The notes beneath the pieces were generated by a model. That model searched no databases and was not told the origin of the DNA. It saw only the letters and a list, made by a program, of their open reading frames with translations. Below are positions 26,014 to 53,339 of a stretch of 64,000 nucleotides of DNA, piece by piece. The DNA is from Myripristis murdjan. Taxonomy: Eukaryota > Chordata > Actinopteri > Holocentriformes > Holocentridae. The first letter of the stretch is position 1; each line of letters starts with the position of its first letter. The stretch lies in the NCBI RefSeq assembly GCF_902150065.1, contig NC_043995.1, positions 27,206,501 to 27,270,500 on the forward strand, given 5' to 3'. The position numbers and the translations under genes are program-made.

Positions 26014-28708
26014 TTTTTCACTTGGTCCACTTTTGTCCTTATCTGTCTCTGTGTGCATCTAGCCATCGATTGTTACTATTCCTGTAATTAAAGAGATTCA
26101 GCTTAGGTCTGCTCTCCACTCTCTGTTCACACCAGGATGTGTCTCTAGAGATCAAGCCCGGCCAGATCACCGCCCTGGTGGGGCTTAACGCGTCAGGGAA
26201 GACCACCTGCGTCAAGCTGCTGGAGAGGTTTTACCAGCCACAGAAAGGACAGATCCTCCTGGATGGAAAACCACTGAATAGCTACAAGGATGAGTACCTG
26301 CGCACCAAGGTAACTGCTCAACAGCATGAAAACACGACATCTCTTCTTGGTTATCACAGTCTGGTTACAAAAATATTGTGAGTGCGCTATGGCCCTGACA
26401 GTGGCACTTTTTTACTCCTGCGCTCATTGTAAGCGCATTCTGCGGAACAGCTTCAGCTAAATGCCTAAAATTAAAATCAAAATGTGCATTTGTAAAGATG
26501 TGCTTAAAGGGAGAGGGGTTAAGGTAACATCGGAAACTACGGCTGGCGGTAACTGATTTTTCCTCTTCTTCCCTCTTGTTTTCAGATCTCTGTGGTGAGC
26601 CAGGACTGTGTGCTGTTTGCTCGCTCCGTGAGGGAGAACATCAAGTATGGCTGCGAGAGCATGTCTGACGACGAGATGCACAGGGCTGCCAGGCTTGCTA
26701 GTGCCCACACATTCATCACCACTGATCTCTCTGACGGATATGAGACAGGTCTGGGCCAGAAACTGAGGGTTTAGTGCAGTGGATCCCAAAGTGGCTTCCA
26801 TGATCGGTTTCAGAGAGACCCAAGCAAAACAAAGAATAGTTCAATTTTACTTTCAGCTTACTAGAAGTTAATATGGATGTATAAAAAATGCATGAGGCGA
26901 TGACTATGTTGCTCCGTGCCCTCTCTTAACATAGTATTTCTTAATATATGAATTTGTTGACATTAAACATTTAAGGCAGCCCTGCTTGCTGTACCAAATC
27001 TGGATGGCATACTAAGTCTTAGTGGGCATAAGACTGATTCTTTTAACTGACTTGATTCTTAAACGCTGTATGACAGTAGTGAGTCAATTAATAATATCTA
27101 ATATCAATATCTAATATCCCCAAAATGTTGTTGGATAGAGGATGATACTGGGCAATTTTGATGACCCTGTGACCTTTCCCGTGGCACCACCAGCAGGCCC
27201 ACTGAGGCACATGATTTTGAAATAAAGCCTCTTGTTACTGTGCCTTTTGCCAGATGTTGGCACTGACTGCAGGCCTGGACAGCTCATTCTGGCGCTGGGC
27301 AATATGGCCAAAAAACCTTTCACTGCTGACCATTTTGATTTAGATTTTTCTTGTTTTTTACTCTCTACTGCCACTAACTGAGGGGAATCATTGCAGGTGT
27401 GATCATGTGATCATTTCTGGGCATGCAAATCGTGTGCATGAGTGAATTGGGGCTTGTTTGACAGAGTGCTCGTTGTCTATTATAATGTTATAAGATAAGA
27501 AGTCAAAATCTTGACTCTAGAATTCAAACGTTTTATGTATCAATTGGAAATATACATTTGAATTCATTGATTCATCGCATAACACAAGTTCACTCGGTCT
27601 GAAACAATGTCTGATTCAGCAACTGAATGCCCGCTAACTCAGCAAACAAACTGCATGGTGTGGAACTTGCATCATGCATTTTGTGAATTGATTTTACATG
27701 TTCACTTTTAGTAAGAATGGGGTCTTTACTGTGATTTGGGCCCTTGAGCCATTATGCACAAGACAGCTGTATTGCAGATATGTTAGTATGTGCTGCACAT
27801 TGACTCTGTGTCATGTTGTTGTTTAGATGTTGGGCAGTCGGGTGCCCAGGTGTCTGGAGGCCAGAAGCAGCGCATTGCCATCGCCAGAGCTTTAATCAGA
27901 CGGCCTAAAATCCTGGTGCTGGACAACGCCACCAGTGACTTGGACGCAGAGACTGAATATCAGGTAGGAAAAACTTCAGTGGTTGCATATTATGTGTATT
28001 GGTTCATCAGAATCAGAATCAGAATACTTTATTGATCCCCAGGGGGAAATTACTTTTTGTTACAATAACAACTCCCACTCCAAGTGTACAAGTAAAAAGA
28101 GCAAATAGTCAAGAAAAATAAAGAAAGGAATATAAATATAAATATATAGAGAGTAAAAAAAAATGTACAAGTGCAAACATGGACAGGAGTTATTGCACTA
28201 TAGGTTATTGCACATAAGTATGGTATTGAATATGGATTATTGCACAGAGGGAATTTGCACAAGAGTTAGTTTATGGGGCCAGCCCACTGACTCAGAGTGT
28301 CTGACACTCAGAGTGAGGAATTGTACAGTTTGATGGCCACAGGCAGGAATGATTTCCTGTGTCGCTCTGTGGTGCATCGTAGTGCGATCAGTCTGGTGCT
28401 GAAAGAACTCCTGTGTCTGACCAACTCAAGTTCATGTTTTGCTCTTGTCCTTTAGGTAACACTGAGTGTTTCTTATTCCACAGGTGCAACAAGCTTTGCT
28501 AAATGACACCAACCACTGCTCGGTGCTGCTGATCTCTCACAAGGGAGTGGAGAAGGCCAACCACATCGTCGTGCTCAATGAAGGGATGGTGCATGAGGAG
28601 GGAAGTCACGATGAGCTGCTGAGGAAGGGCGGACTTTACGCTGACCTGGTCAGAAAGCAGAATCAGGCTTTTCATGGCAAACAGGATGACAAGAGAGATG
28701 CACACTGA
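19816..28708 (+). CDS. tap2: TAP2-type ABC peptide transporter, 13 exons, 747 aa
   Basis: Half-transporter that with TAP1 carries cytosolic peptides into the ER for MHC class I loading. Exons: 19816-19857, 20283-20615, 21856-22051, 22947-23061, 23192-23322, 23931-24136, 24397-24594, 24778-24906, 25781-25975, 26136-26309, 26586-26748, 27827-27963, 28484-28708. All phases agree with no stop. N-terminal helices (about 25-190) precede the ABC membrane domain (about 195-480; [28 protein letters not shown] are TAP2-like) and the ATPase domain. Motifs: Walker [10 protein letters not shown] (531-539), Q-loop Gln579, signature VSGGQ (636-640), Walker B ILVLDN with Asn661 where the catalytic Glu is usual, H-loop His692. 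Human TAP2 is 686 residues. The first ATG has a weak context; Met 4 is an alternative. The exon 11 donor (GTCTGG) is weak. It could be a divergent teleost TAP2 paralogue rather than the main one. Confidence 0.92.
20053..20064 (+). promoter_or_regulatory. ISRE-like site in tap2 intron 1
   Basis: GAAAGCGAAAGT matches the GAAANNGAAA interferon-response core and lies about 195 bases past coding exon 1. Antigen-processing genes are usually interferon-inducible, so a site here is plausible. Binding is not shown by sequence alone. Confidence 0.5.
20222..20257. repeat. (GT)n microsatellite in tap2 intron 1
   Basis: About 16 GT units just upstream of the exon 2 acceptor at 20281-20282. Confidence 0.95.
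23480..23925. repeat. T-rich interspersed repeat in tap2 intron 5
   Basis: Starts near CATTAGAGTTTTG and ends near TTTAGTTTCAGTTAGTTC, with repeated TTTAGTTTT motifs and a GTCAGGGTTAG core. The segment at 29400-29885 shares this composition and the core GGTATTTGTCAGGGTT, so both look like copies of one fish MITE family. Ends uncertain. Confidence 0.5.
28008..28435 (-). mobile_element. Antisense LINE-type 3' end in tap2 intron 12
   Basis: Begins ATCAGAATCAGAATCAGAATACTTTATTGATCCCC, the reverse complement of a fish LINE tail (GGGGATCAATAAAGTATTCTGATTCTG). It continues about 400 bases with TGGCCACAGGCAGGAATGATTTCCTG and ends at CCAACTCAAG. No open frame remains. Confidence 0.6.
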
Positions 28709-29230
28709 TTCTCCCACAACTCTGGAGGTGGTGGGCCAGAGGTCAGAGGAACAGGCTTGTGGCAGGATGGTTGCTGGGTGGATGCACAACCAGTGCACGA
28801 CCAGTTCTGCAGGCAGCTCTTATATGTTGGTGTAAATGAGAGCGAACACACTTCAGCTTACTCAAACTTTTTTTTGTTGTTTCCTTTTCTGCAATATTAC
28901 TGTTAGGAGAAAAAGGCCACACCAAACACCCCATATTTCTCAATAACTTTTTTTTAGATTTGCTTCGCTTTGCAGATTTCTTTAAACCACAGCTTAATGA
29001 AATCGGAATCAGTTACTCGTCCATATACAATGTTGTTGTTTTTTTGGTAACTGTAATAAATGTATTTATTTTTCAGATTTGTCCGTTTGTTACTTATTTT
29101 ATTTGCATTTCCAGGTATGCTCTACATTTCCTTAGTTGTGTAAATATTGTTTATCCTTATTTCCATTACACACACCTCCTTGTGTGCTGTGAAAGTGATA
29201 CATCTGAGAATTTGTGAAAATAAACTGCTA
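28709..29230 (+). other. tap2 3' UTR
   Basis: Follows the TGA of tap2. AATAAA at 29219-29224 is the likely polyadenylation signal, giving a 3' UTR of about 530 bases. Confidence 0.6.
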
Positions 29231-30540
29231 GGACTCTTCCTGTCCTTGTGGAAAACACTTTTGAATCTTTAAAATGACAGAGTTGAGAGGGTGTTTAGTC
29301 TGGTTTTGTGTTTGATTTCAAGCTTCACTTGTACCCAAAACACATGAGCCATACACACTAAGGTAAGTGTTTTATCAGTTATTTCAATTTATTATAACTG
29401 TTGACCAGAGGTATTATGGTTTTGTAATTTTCATGTTTTTTTTTTTGTTTTTGTTTTTTTTTTTAAATTTCAGTTAAGTTTCAGTTTGTTTCCAGATGGT
29501 GTTTGCTCATTTCAGTTTCATTTTTGTTTAAAAATGTTTAGTTTTAGTTTTATTACTTTCAGATTTATTTGATTCATTTAAAAAAAAATATATATATTAA
29601 GGGTGGTATTTGTCAGGGTTTGTGAAGGCAGACTCCCACTCATGTCGACGTCCCAGTCTCAGCATCAACGCCTCCTCATGCTTGTGGTGTGCATAAATTT
29701 CACCAAAATGTCAAAGACTAAAACTAAAAACATTTTCTATATATTTTTGATTTTGTTTGTTTTGTAAGTACACAAAAATGTCTCATTTAGTTTTTGCTTC
29801 TTTGTAGTCTAGTTTTTAAGTTAAACCATTTTTTTTTTTACACACATTTATAGTTTTTAGTTTTACTTAACTATAATATCTTTGCTGATAACCAATGCGT
29901 CACATTTAATAACTTAAGAAAATGAATTTTGACTACTCTGACATACAGTCCTGGCTTTTAACTTTCACTCTTTCTCAGCTTGTATGGTTTTGAGATTTTG
30001 GTAATCAAGGTGAGGAGAACTTAGGGTTCATATCGCAGAAAATAATTCTAATGCACCCAAAATGAACTCCAGAATCACATGCCAGATCTTATATTCAGAA
30101 ACAAACAATACAGTTTGGGGGTTGAAAAAGCCTGAGAGGTCTTTGCCACCACCTGGTGTGTACAAGAGCACATGGCTCCGTTGTCTGCAGCCCACGTATT
30201 GTCGGCAGTTCATGGCTAAATGCACAATGTGACATACATTACAGTGCTTTATTCCCACGTTGCCGACAAAAATACAACCTTTCATGGCTTTGACAAAACC
30301 TGCGTCAGAGGATAACTTCAACAACAAAGGCTCCAGTGGGAACTCATCCCCCTGTCCTCCCATGCAGAGAATAAAAACACAAATCACTCCTCAAATGGCT
30401 CGGCTATGCGATGGATATTAATTGTGCGTAAAGCATGGAGCCATACTCTCAAATCTGCGACAATTCACGCAGCGCAACAAACACTACCTTTGTGTTTCTG
30501 CAGCTGCAACATGCAAGCGTCATGAGAATAGTACAACATG
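29231..30540. other. Spacer between tap2 and brd2
   Basis: No gene recognised. The left part (29400-29885) is a second copy of the T-rich TTTAGTTTT repeat seen in tap2 intron 5. A 119-codon minus-strand frame at 30028-30387 has no recognisable domain or codon pattern and I do not call it. Confidence 0.5.
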
Positions 30541-30794
30541 TTCCGCGGAGCGACTGCTGGGCGTGTGCCTCGGCGTGACGGACGTGCGTGTGTGGCCAAT
30601 GAAAACGCTCCGTGACGCTGGTCGTGACCGGATGTACGCGGCACTGCCACGTGGGGGGTTTATATAGCGCCAAACGGAAGCATTTAGGCGCCATTTCGCT
30701 GCGGAGAGTGGCTCTTCGCACGTCAAACAGAAACACAGCGTCAACAGTACAGAGAAAAAAAATTGGATCGTAACAACAGTCCGGATCCACCCTG
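30540..30794 (+). promoter_or_regulatory. brd2 promoter and 5' UTR, CpG-rich with TATA-like box
   Basis: CpG density rises sharply from about 30540. TTTATATAG at 30659-30667 is a TATA-like box about 130 bases before the start codon. The 5' UTR follows (GGCGCCATTTCGCTGCGGAG). Confidence 0.6.
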
Positions 30795-46839
<16,045 letters not shown>

Positions 46840-48535
46840 GAACCTTGCCACTGGTTAAACGAGGAAACACTAATGTCTCCCGATAGAACTCAGGGACTTG
46901 GGCTGGCCCAGGACACACAACACACCCTGAAACAGTAGTGGGCTGAGAGGGCGCCCCTGTTGGACACGACGGCGCCAAGCAAAGAAGACGAAGATGAAGA
47001 TGGGGGGTTTTGTATGTGGGAGTGAGGGATGTGACAGAAGGTTTCTGTGAATAATTGTTGAACCCAAACACTAAATGCCTTGGTTTCTCCTCCACCCTCT
47101 ATAAATACTTGTACAAAACGTATCTGTTTCTTTTATAAAGAAGAATTTTATGGTGAAGCCCCCAAAGAGGGAGGTGGAGTAATGAAACTATGTGGAGAGA
47201 TGAGCCTTACTCCAAATCAACCCCTAGCCTCAGTCTTAATGACCTAGATTGTTGTCAGTAACAGCAAATTTATTTAAAAGAATAGAGTTGTTAGCAATTT
47301 GGCAGTAACCTCCCTGGAGCTCTGTTTCTCTTGCACTTAAACCCAGCTAATTTCCATCTGCACAACAGTGACTGAGCAGCAAATAATGGAAAGCCTAAGG
47401 GTCATTTTGGTATCTGCCACATGCAAGGCAAAATCTCTAGGGTTGGTTAGAGTTCAAGTTTGAGTAAGATTGTTGCTCTGTTATGTTTGCACCCATTGTT
47501 CTTGCTAAGTCTCATTCAGTTTGACATGAAGCTTAATGCTGCAATGTGGTAGACAGTCGTGAGAAACTCTTACTTTTGGCATTATCATAATTTACAGATT
47601 TTGTATTTAATTGATTTACTCATCCACTTGGTCTGGATTTCATGGGTACACTACACTGTAAAAAACCCACCAGCTTTTTTTTTTTTTTTTTTTTACATCA
47701 TCTTATAAACATGACACTAATCTAAGCACTGTCTTGAACATTTTGCCATCAGTTCAAGTTCCCTTCTGATATTGTTCTTAACCTCTGGGTTTCTCTCATG
47801 TTACGTCACATGGCTGTTTCTTAGAGAGCAGAACGTAGAGCACTGACTGTATCTAAATATACTGTAGGTCTAACTTAAAGATATTTATGACCTGAGTGTG
47901 TAAAGTATTATGTTACCATTTCTTAAGACATTTGCCGTGCTAGAAAACTTGAAGGTTTCTAGGAGAGATGCTCTGGATGCTCGACGCTCAGAGCCTACAG
48001 CGTTCCTGTAGACAGAGACAGACTGGAGTTGAATCGGCCCAGTCCTGCCAGACCATACATAGTACAAGCTGTTGTTGAATGTTCTCTGAAGAAGAAACAC
48101 TTGTATATACTTAAACTGTATTTGACTGTTGTACAAACAATTGTATTTCTTAATTTTCCTGTTGTCTTGGTTCCTTTTTTTACATGCCACACTTCCCATT
48201 TAAATTTCTGTAACTTTTAGTCCCATTATCTTTTCCTGGAGAATATTTCTTGAGCATTACTGGCTCTGATCGACTCTGATCGACTGGATTGCTGCCTCTC
48301 AGAAGCCTACCTACCTTTCATTTGACAGCTGTGTATATTAAAATAATCTGTTCTGTATAAAGCCTCGGATTCCTTGTGCACTGGAGTGAATGGGGGTTTG
48401 ATATGCACATCTTAAATCAGGCTTGATCAGCTTCTCAAAGTTTCCTTTCATAAACCACATCAACCTACCTCTTTTGCATTTATGCTGCATTTTCATGTTA
48501 AAGAATTGACAAAAATGCTGTAATAAATACAAAAA
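46840..48535 (+). other. brd2 3' UTR
   Basis: Long non-coding stretch after the brd2 TGA. AATAAA at 48522-48527 in a T/A-rich setting is the likely distal polyadenylation signal. Minus- and plus-strand frames here lack domain similarity. Confidence 0.55.
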
Positions 48536-49240
48536 ATATAAATTAACAGCAGTATACTGTTACTGAAGTATACTGAAGGAAAATCATTGCTTTAAACTAA
48601 AGAAAAACATCACTCATGCAGTATAAGGCATGGTGTAGCTGCTGATTGACTTAGAAGAGGCATCCACAGTCAACAAACTGCAAAAATCCTCTATTCCCTG
48701 TGAGGTTTTGGTCAGATCTTCAGGTCATAAGAAGGCAATAAGTGCATAAAGCAATACTGGGGGTGTGGATCAAGTCCCTTAATTGCCCTGATGCAAAACA
48801 CCCGTCATCACAGTTCATGACCGTGGAGTGTAGTCCCAATCCACGGTATAATAAGAAGCACTATACCTTTACACTCCTAGATGTGGTACTTATCCCAGTT
48901 CTACAGTAGGTGGCAGCAGTGGGTTATGTTACCAGATGAGCCTTTACTGAAGTGCCCTATCCATTTGCTGAGTGGAAACACTGCTGGCATTGAAGACAAG
49001 CAAACAGTAATTGGTTTCAGGCATGAAGAAGTTATTTCAGAATTTCGACCCTTTGTGTCACTGTCATGTAGACAGCGATAGTCTCAGCAGAGTGCGCCTG
49101 GCAGCACTGAGTCAGTTTCGGGTCCTGAAAGCCCTCGTGTGGAGTAACGGGGTCCGGAGTGAAAGCTCTTATAGGTTTCTTCTCGTGTCCAAATATGGCC
49201 CGATGAGGCCTCGGTACTTATCTGAGTGAATCATTTAGAC
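48536..49240. other. Spacer, nothing recognised
   Basis: Unique-looking sequence between the brd2 3' end and the transposon fossils. No gene, SINE head or inverted repeat is evident. Confidence 0.4.
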
Positions 49241-50038
49241 AATATTTATAATGTTCAGCAACAACAGCAACTAGTGCCAGTGCAAATCATCCTCTGATAC
49301 CAGGTCACCAAATATCAAAGGTATGTTTGTGATCAAACACAGTGTTTGCGATGCATTTAATCCTAAAGTATGTCCTCCACACTCAAGGTTAATATTCGTT
49401 GGTTTGTTTTTCTGTTCCAGATAGCCATAATCAAAAGCATATAGCCTATTTAACAAGCTTTCTTTAGAAATGAAATGTTCAATCAAATATAGAAAGAATA
49501 ATTTGACCTCATATTTACCAACACCTTCCAAAATATCATGAATGATGTCAACAGCATAATTTTCTGCAGTAATGAAATATTGCAATGTATTGAGTATGCT
49601 CTTGATGCCAAATGAACAGGTTAATGTAGGATCATCTACCAAACTAGTATGATGTTGACCATTAAGAACTGGTGATCTTAAAGTCAAATGTGGGTCATCT
49701 TCTGAGAAAACTGACTGAGCTGAAGATTTGTCAGTTAAGCAAAATCTGCAGAAATTATTTGCACTAAATGACTCCAAGAACCCAAGAATGCTATGTATAC
49801 CCAAGATATCGCCAGTAATTTGTGCAAGGGTGCCACGTACAGAAACCTCAGCAAATGGAACAGCTACCCCAGTAGTCTCTAATATTTTTAAGTCCTTAAC
49901 TAAGGATTTGAGTATTTCATCAATTCCGTATTTCTTAGCATCTTATGCATGAAACAATGACACCAGATGGATGCTCATTAAGGTGGAAATCACCCTGGGG
50001 GGAAGATTTCTAAGGATGAAGTAAAGGCAGCCGACTTT

Positions 50039-50574
50039 TGCCCCTTTTCCACTAGTACCTACTCAGCTCGACTCGGCTCGACTCTACTCTGTTTAAGAGC
50101 TTTTCCATTAGGTGGTAGTACCTGCTAGCAGGTCCCATTTTAGCACCTACTCAGCCGGGGTTCTAAGCGAGCTGAGTCGAGCTAAGTCGAGCTGAAAATG
50201 TGACGTAAACGCCGTGCAGGCAACTGATTGGACAGGGAGTGACGAGAGCGACTCCTGCACGAAAACAAAACCTGACATTACAAAAAAAAAAAAAAACGGC
50301 AACAGCGGCCGTGCGCATTGATCGTCAGTGAAGTTGTCAAAGTCGGAAAATGGCAAGCAAACCGCTACCGCGGTCAAATAAAGACGTGGAGACTTTTCTG
50401 TGCTTGGTGGCGGCCCAAAGAATCCAGAGGGAGCTGGACGGTGCGCCGCCTTGCTATGACGACTCCACCCACGGCGAGGTGCTACTCAATTGTAATGGAA
50501 AACCACCTAAACCGTGTCGAGGCGAGTAGAGTTGAGCCGAGTCGAGCCGAGTAGATACTAAAGGAAAAGGGCCA
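50039..50574. mobile_element. PIF/Harbinger-derived non-autonomous element with ORF relic
   Basis: Terminal inverted repeats of about 55 bases: left GCCCCTTTTCCACTAGTACC then CTCAGCTCGACTCGGCTCGA; right end GTCGAGCCGAGTAGATACTA AAGGAAAAGGGCC. The interior from 50350 reads MASKPLPRSNKDVETFLCLV then IQRELDGA, which matches the Myb/MADF-like accessory protein of fish Harbinger elements. It sits inside the DNA-transposon fossil. Confidence 0.65.
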
Positions 50575-51033
50575 TATGTATACCTTTTTTTGAACTAAGA
50601 GAATTTGCACACTCAAATTCGTCATAATGCAGCATAATACAGCTGGATTTGGAGGGCAAACTTATTACTCGAAAACAAAGGATGACTTTTGAAGTAGCTG
50701 CCATCACTGAAGTCCTCATATTTGTCACTCTGAGCACATGTTTGCGTCATCTCACAAATATCTCCATTCTTGAAAATGAACTGGAGTGTTTTCAGTATTG
50801 GAATATATATGAACTTGTCATTGATTGGAACTTGCTCATAGTTTCCAGTTTTGCTATTCCTTCTGGAATAATAACTTACTCCTAGGTGCAGTTCAACTGG
50901 TTGTACTGTATCACATTATCTTTGAAATATTTCTTCCATTTGCTATCAGAATTCAACTGGCTAAAAGGGTTGTCCATGCTTTGGAACAACTCTTCTATAG
51001 CTGATCTGGAGGGATTGTCATCTGGGAGTACTC

Positions 51034-51345
51034 TTTGGGCAAACTGAATCGTAGGCAACTGGACTTGTATTTGTCTTAGGCAAGGCAAGGCAAGTTTATT
51101 TATATAGCACAATTCAACACAAGGTAATTCAAAGTGCTTTACAGAAACATTAAAAGCAACAAGACACAATTTAAAACAATAAAAACAGTCAATAAAAAAG
51201 GGGAATAGAAATTTAGAATGATAGGGAGGGTTAGGAAGGGTTAGGGTTTCCTAAGACAAATACAAGTCCAGCTGCCTACGATTCAATTTGCCCAAAGAGA
51301 ACGATGACCTGGATAAATGAGAATATCCATAGTCATCTGGGAGTA
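51034..51345. mobile_element. Inverted pair of Penelope-type terminal fragments around a repeat core
   Basis: 51034-51078 (TGGGCAAACTGAATCGTAGG ...) is repeated in inverse orientation at 51250-51294 and continues to 51345. Both match the 3' terminal zone of the Penelope-like element at 58690-58780. Between them, 51079-51249 is a GGCAAGGCAAGTTTATTTAT ATAGCAC repeat common in fish genomes. Confidence 0.55.
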
Positions 51346-51612
51346 AGTTCAATACTTGGTCCTGAATATTAGACTGGAAATCTCCCACAAATTCCTCTAA
51401 ATTCTCAGTTGTAGAAAGAAGTACAGTATTTGGCACCCCGCTTCCCAAAGGTTTGGCTATAATGGAGGCACACATATCTTTTCTGTGAGATGACGCTGAA
51501 GGACCTGCTCCAATACTTTGCTTAAAATTTGGTTTGAGGTGCCTGAATAAAAGTAAAGCTACAAATTTAATGTTATTTTCATCAAGCTTCTTACCCTTCC
51601 TTCTTGCCCGTC

Positions 51613-52379
51613 TGGCAAGGAACTGATGCCTTTTACATTTTCAATTTATGTGGAATATTTATATATATGGAAGAAGAACTGGGTAGTTAGGCCTAACATG
51701 AGCAGCGCTAGACACCATGACTGTAAAAAAGACATCACTGTACTGGACACATTGTTTGACTAACGGGTGATCAGGTTGGGTTTCCATTATGCATGCCAAA
51801 TGGTGCCAATCTCCTTTGATCTGACATCAGATGTGACGGGACAGTCGATATGGAGATAAATTTATGTGCTGATTGAAATAGTAGCATTGAATAGTGGTTT
51901 TTGTGGGTATTTATTGCATTGTTAATGTGCCTGACATTCTGGACACCTGCCTGTGAGATTTTGGTGACGTGTGCGCACTGTGCGCCGGTCAGCCAAACTT
52001 CCACTACACCAGCTGCGCTCCCCCTGCGCTGACAGTAGACCTGGTTTCCACTGGCGAGCTTTGAGTGCACCTCAGTGAAGCCTTTTGGCACGAAACACTC
52101 ACTACTATGCCAAGCTGAATCTGTCGACATCTCCCCCTGCTGCAACGCCACTCCCATCTCAGCGCACCTCGGTGTGCCAAACTACCAAACTGATCGCGCC
52201 TCGGGTTGCGCTCCTCGAAACTAGCAGCACAGCCCAGTGCGGTGATGTCCAGTACGGTGATGTCTTGTTTCCAGTCATGGAGCCTGGCGCTGCTCATGTT
52301 AACTACCCAGTTCTTCTTCCATATATATAAATATTCCACACAAATTGAAAATGTAAAAGGAATCAGTTCCTTGCCATTT
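51613..52379. repeat. Long inverted repeat, arms about 135 bases
   Basis: Arm 51613-51750 and the reverse complement of 52245-52379 align almost throughout (GGCAAGGAACTGAT, CATATATATAAATATTCCA, AAGAAGAACTGGGTAGTT, GTACTGGACA). The spacer 51751-52244 is GC-richer and unrelated to anything else seen here. The structure could extrude as a hairpin or reflect an inverted duplication of a transposon piece. Confidence 0.75.
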
Positions 52380-53139
52380 AGAACAGCGAATGTAAAAGCT
52401 TTTATGAACCAGATTTTGTTTAAATCTCTAGTGTGTTGTTGCATCAGTAAGTGATGGAGTCGAAAGTTGCAAAACAAACATGTATTTATATGAAGATGGC
52501 AAGGATTATCCTTTGAGGTAAAAACATTCATGAAAATTGGGGGCTTCACAGTTAAATTTATATTTGCTCATAAAAATCAATAACTTGAACAGACGGTGAC
52601 AGAACTGGAAAAAGAGAGATGTGAGGCAGGTAGGTAATGGAACGACAGGGGAATGAGGAAGACGAATGTAAGGATAGATGCATGGATGGGTGGATAGATG
52701 GATGGCAGGTAGCTCCAGCAACATTCCAGAAGCCAAGACTGGCCTCATTGTCCTGAGTGTGTGTTGCTGCTGCTCTCTTCCTCCATGTCAATTGTGTAAA
52801 CTTTCATTATGCCTTCGCGCAGTACATTTAAAGGTGAGGATAGGGGCTCATTTGATTGGTTTAATGTGAATCGGCTGTGTCAAACCCACTCCACGCCTTC
52901 TCTCCTCCCTTCCGCCAGTAGCAGGGACAGAGGTGGGAAAGAGGAGTACCTGCGCCAGCGTACATGGCGTGCCAAATTTGCAAAATCCACCTGTCCACAC
53001 CCAGTTGGCGAAGCGCAAAGTAAATCCTTGGTTTACTTTCAGTAGTGTAATGGTAGTCTTTCTCTTTTTTATTAGATTGTACAAGACTTCTTGTTGATGT
53101 TTGGAGCAGAGACAGCCTCCAGGTTCCTGGGGCACTGGT
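52380..53139. other. Spacer, probably decayed repeat, no gene
   Basis: Contains a minus-strand frame around 52549-52400 that continues the transposon-like sequence of the inverted-repeat arm, and short GATG/TGGA repeats near 52676-52705. Nothing else recognised. Confidence 0.35.
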
Positions 53140-53256
53140 TTTAAAGACAAGGCCATTTGAAATTTCCCCACTGTGGGACTAATAAAGGAATATCTTATCT
53201 TATCTTATCTTATCTTATCTTATCTTATCTTATCTTATCTTATCTTATCTTATCCG
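53140..53256 (+). repeat. LINE/SINE tail with (TATCT)n
   Basis: AATTTCCCCACTGTGGGACTAATAAAGGAATA followed by about 15 copies of TATCT, a retroposon 3' tail common in fish. Confidence 0.75.
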
Positions 53257-53339
53257 AGAGGCCAGGACCCTCAGAGAGACATCTATTCTGAAAAAACTGC
53301 TGATGTCTGTCCTGAATGAAGTCTGTCCTGAATTCAGAT

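Larger units (their letters stand above)
49241..51610 (-). mobile_element. Unclassified DNA-transposon-like ORF fossil (copy 1)
   Basis: The best frame (49804-49271) reads ILGFLESFSANNFCRFCLTD, then HDILEGVGKYEVKL, FDYGYLEQKNKPTNI and LGLNASQTLCLITNIPLIFG. I recognise this as a family of long proteins in fish, cnidarians and arthropods that behave as repeats (a CxxC zinc-binding patch near a HD-LEGV segment), but I cannot name the superfamily. Upstream minus-strand pieces at 51169-50882 and 51475-51251 (FDVIQFAQRVLPDD-like and LLSTTENLEEFVGDFQ) look like its earlier parts, split by other insertions. Non-functional. A second copy lies inverted at 55679-56053. Confidence 0.5.

Noticed and set aside
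30028-30387. 119-codon minus-strand frame upstream of brd2
   Set aside because: No recognisable domain, no supporting splice sites, and unusual composition.
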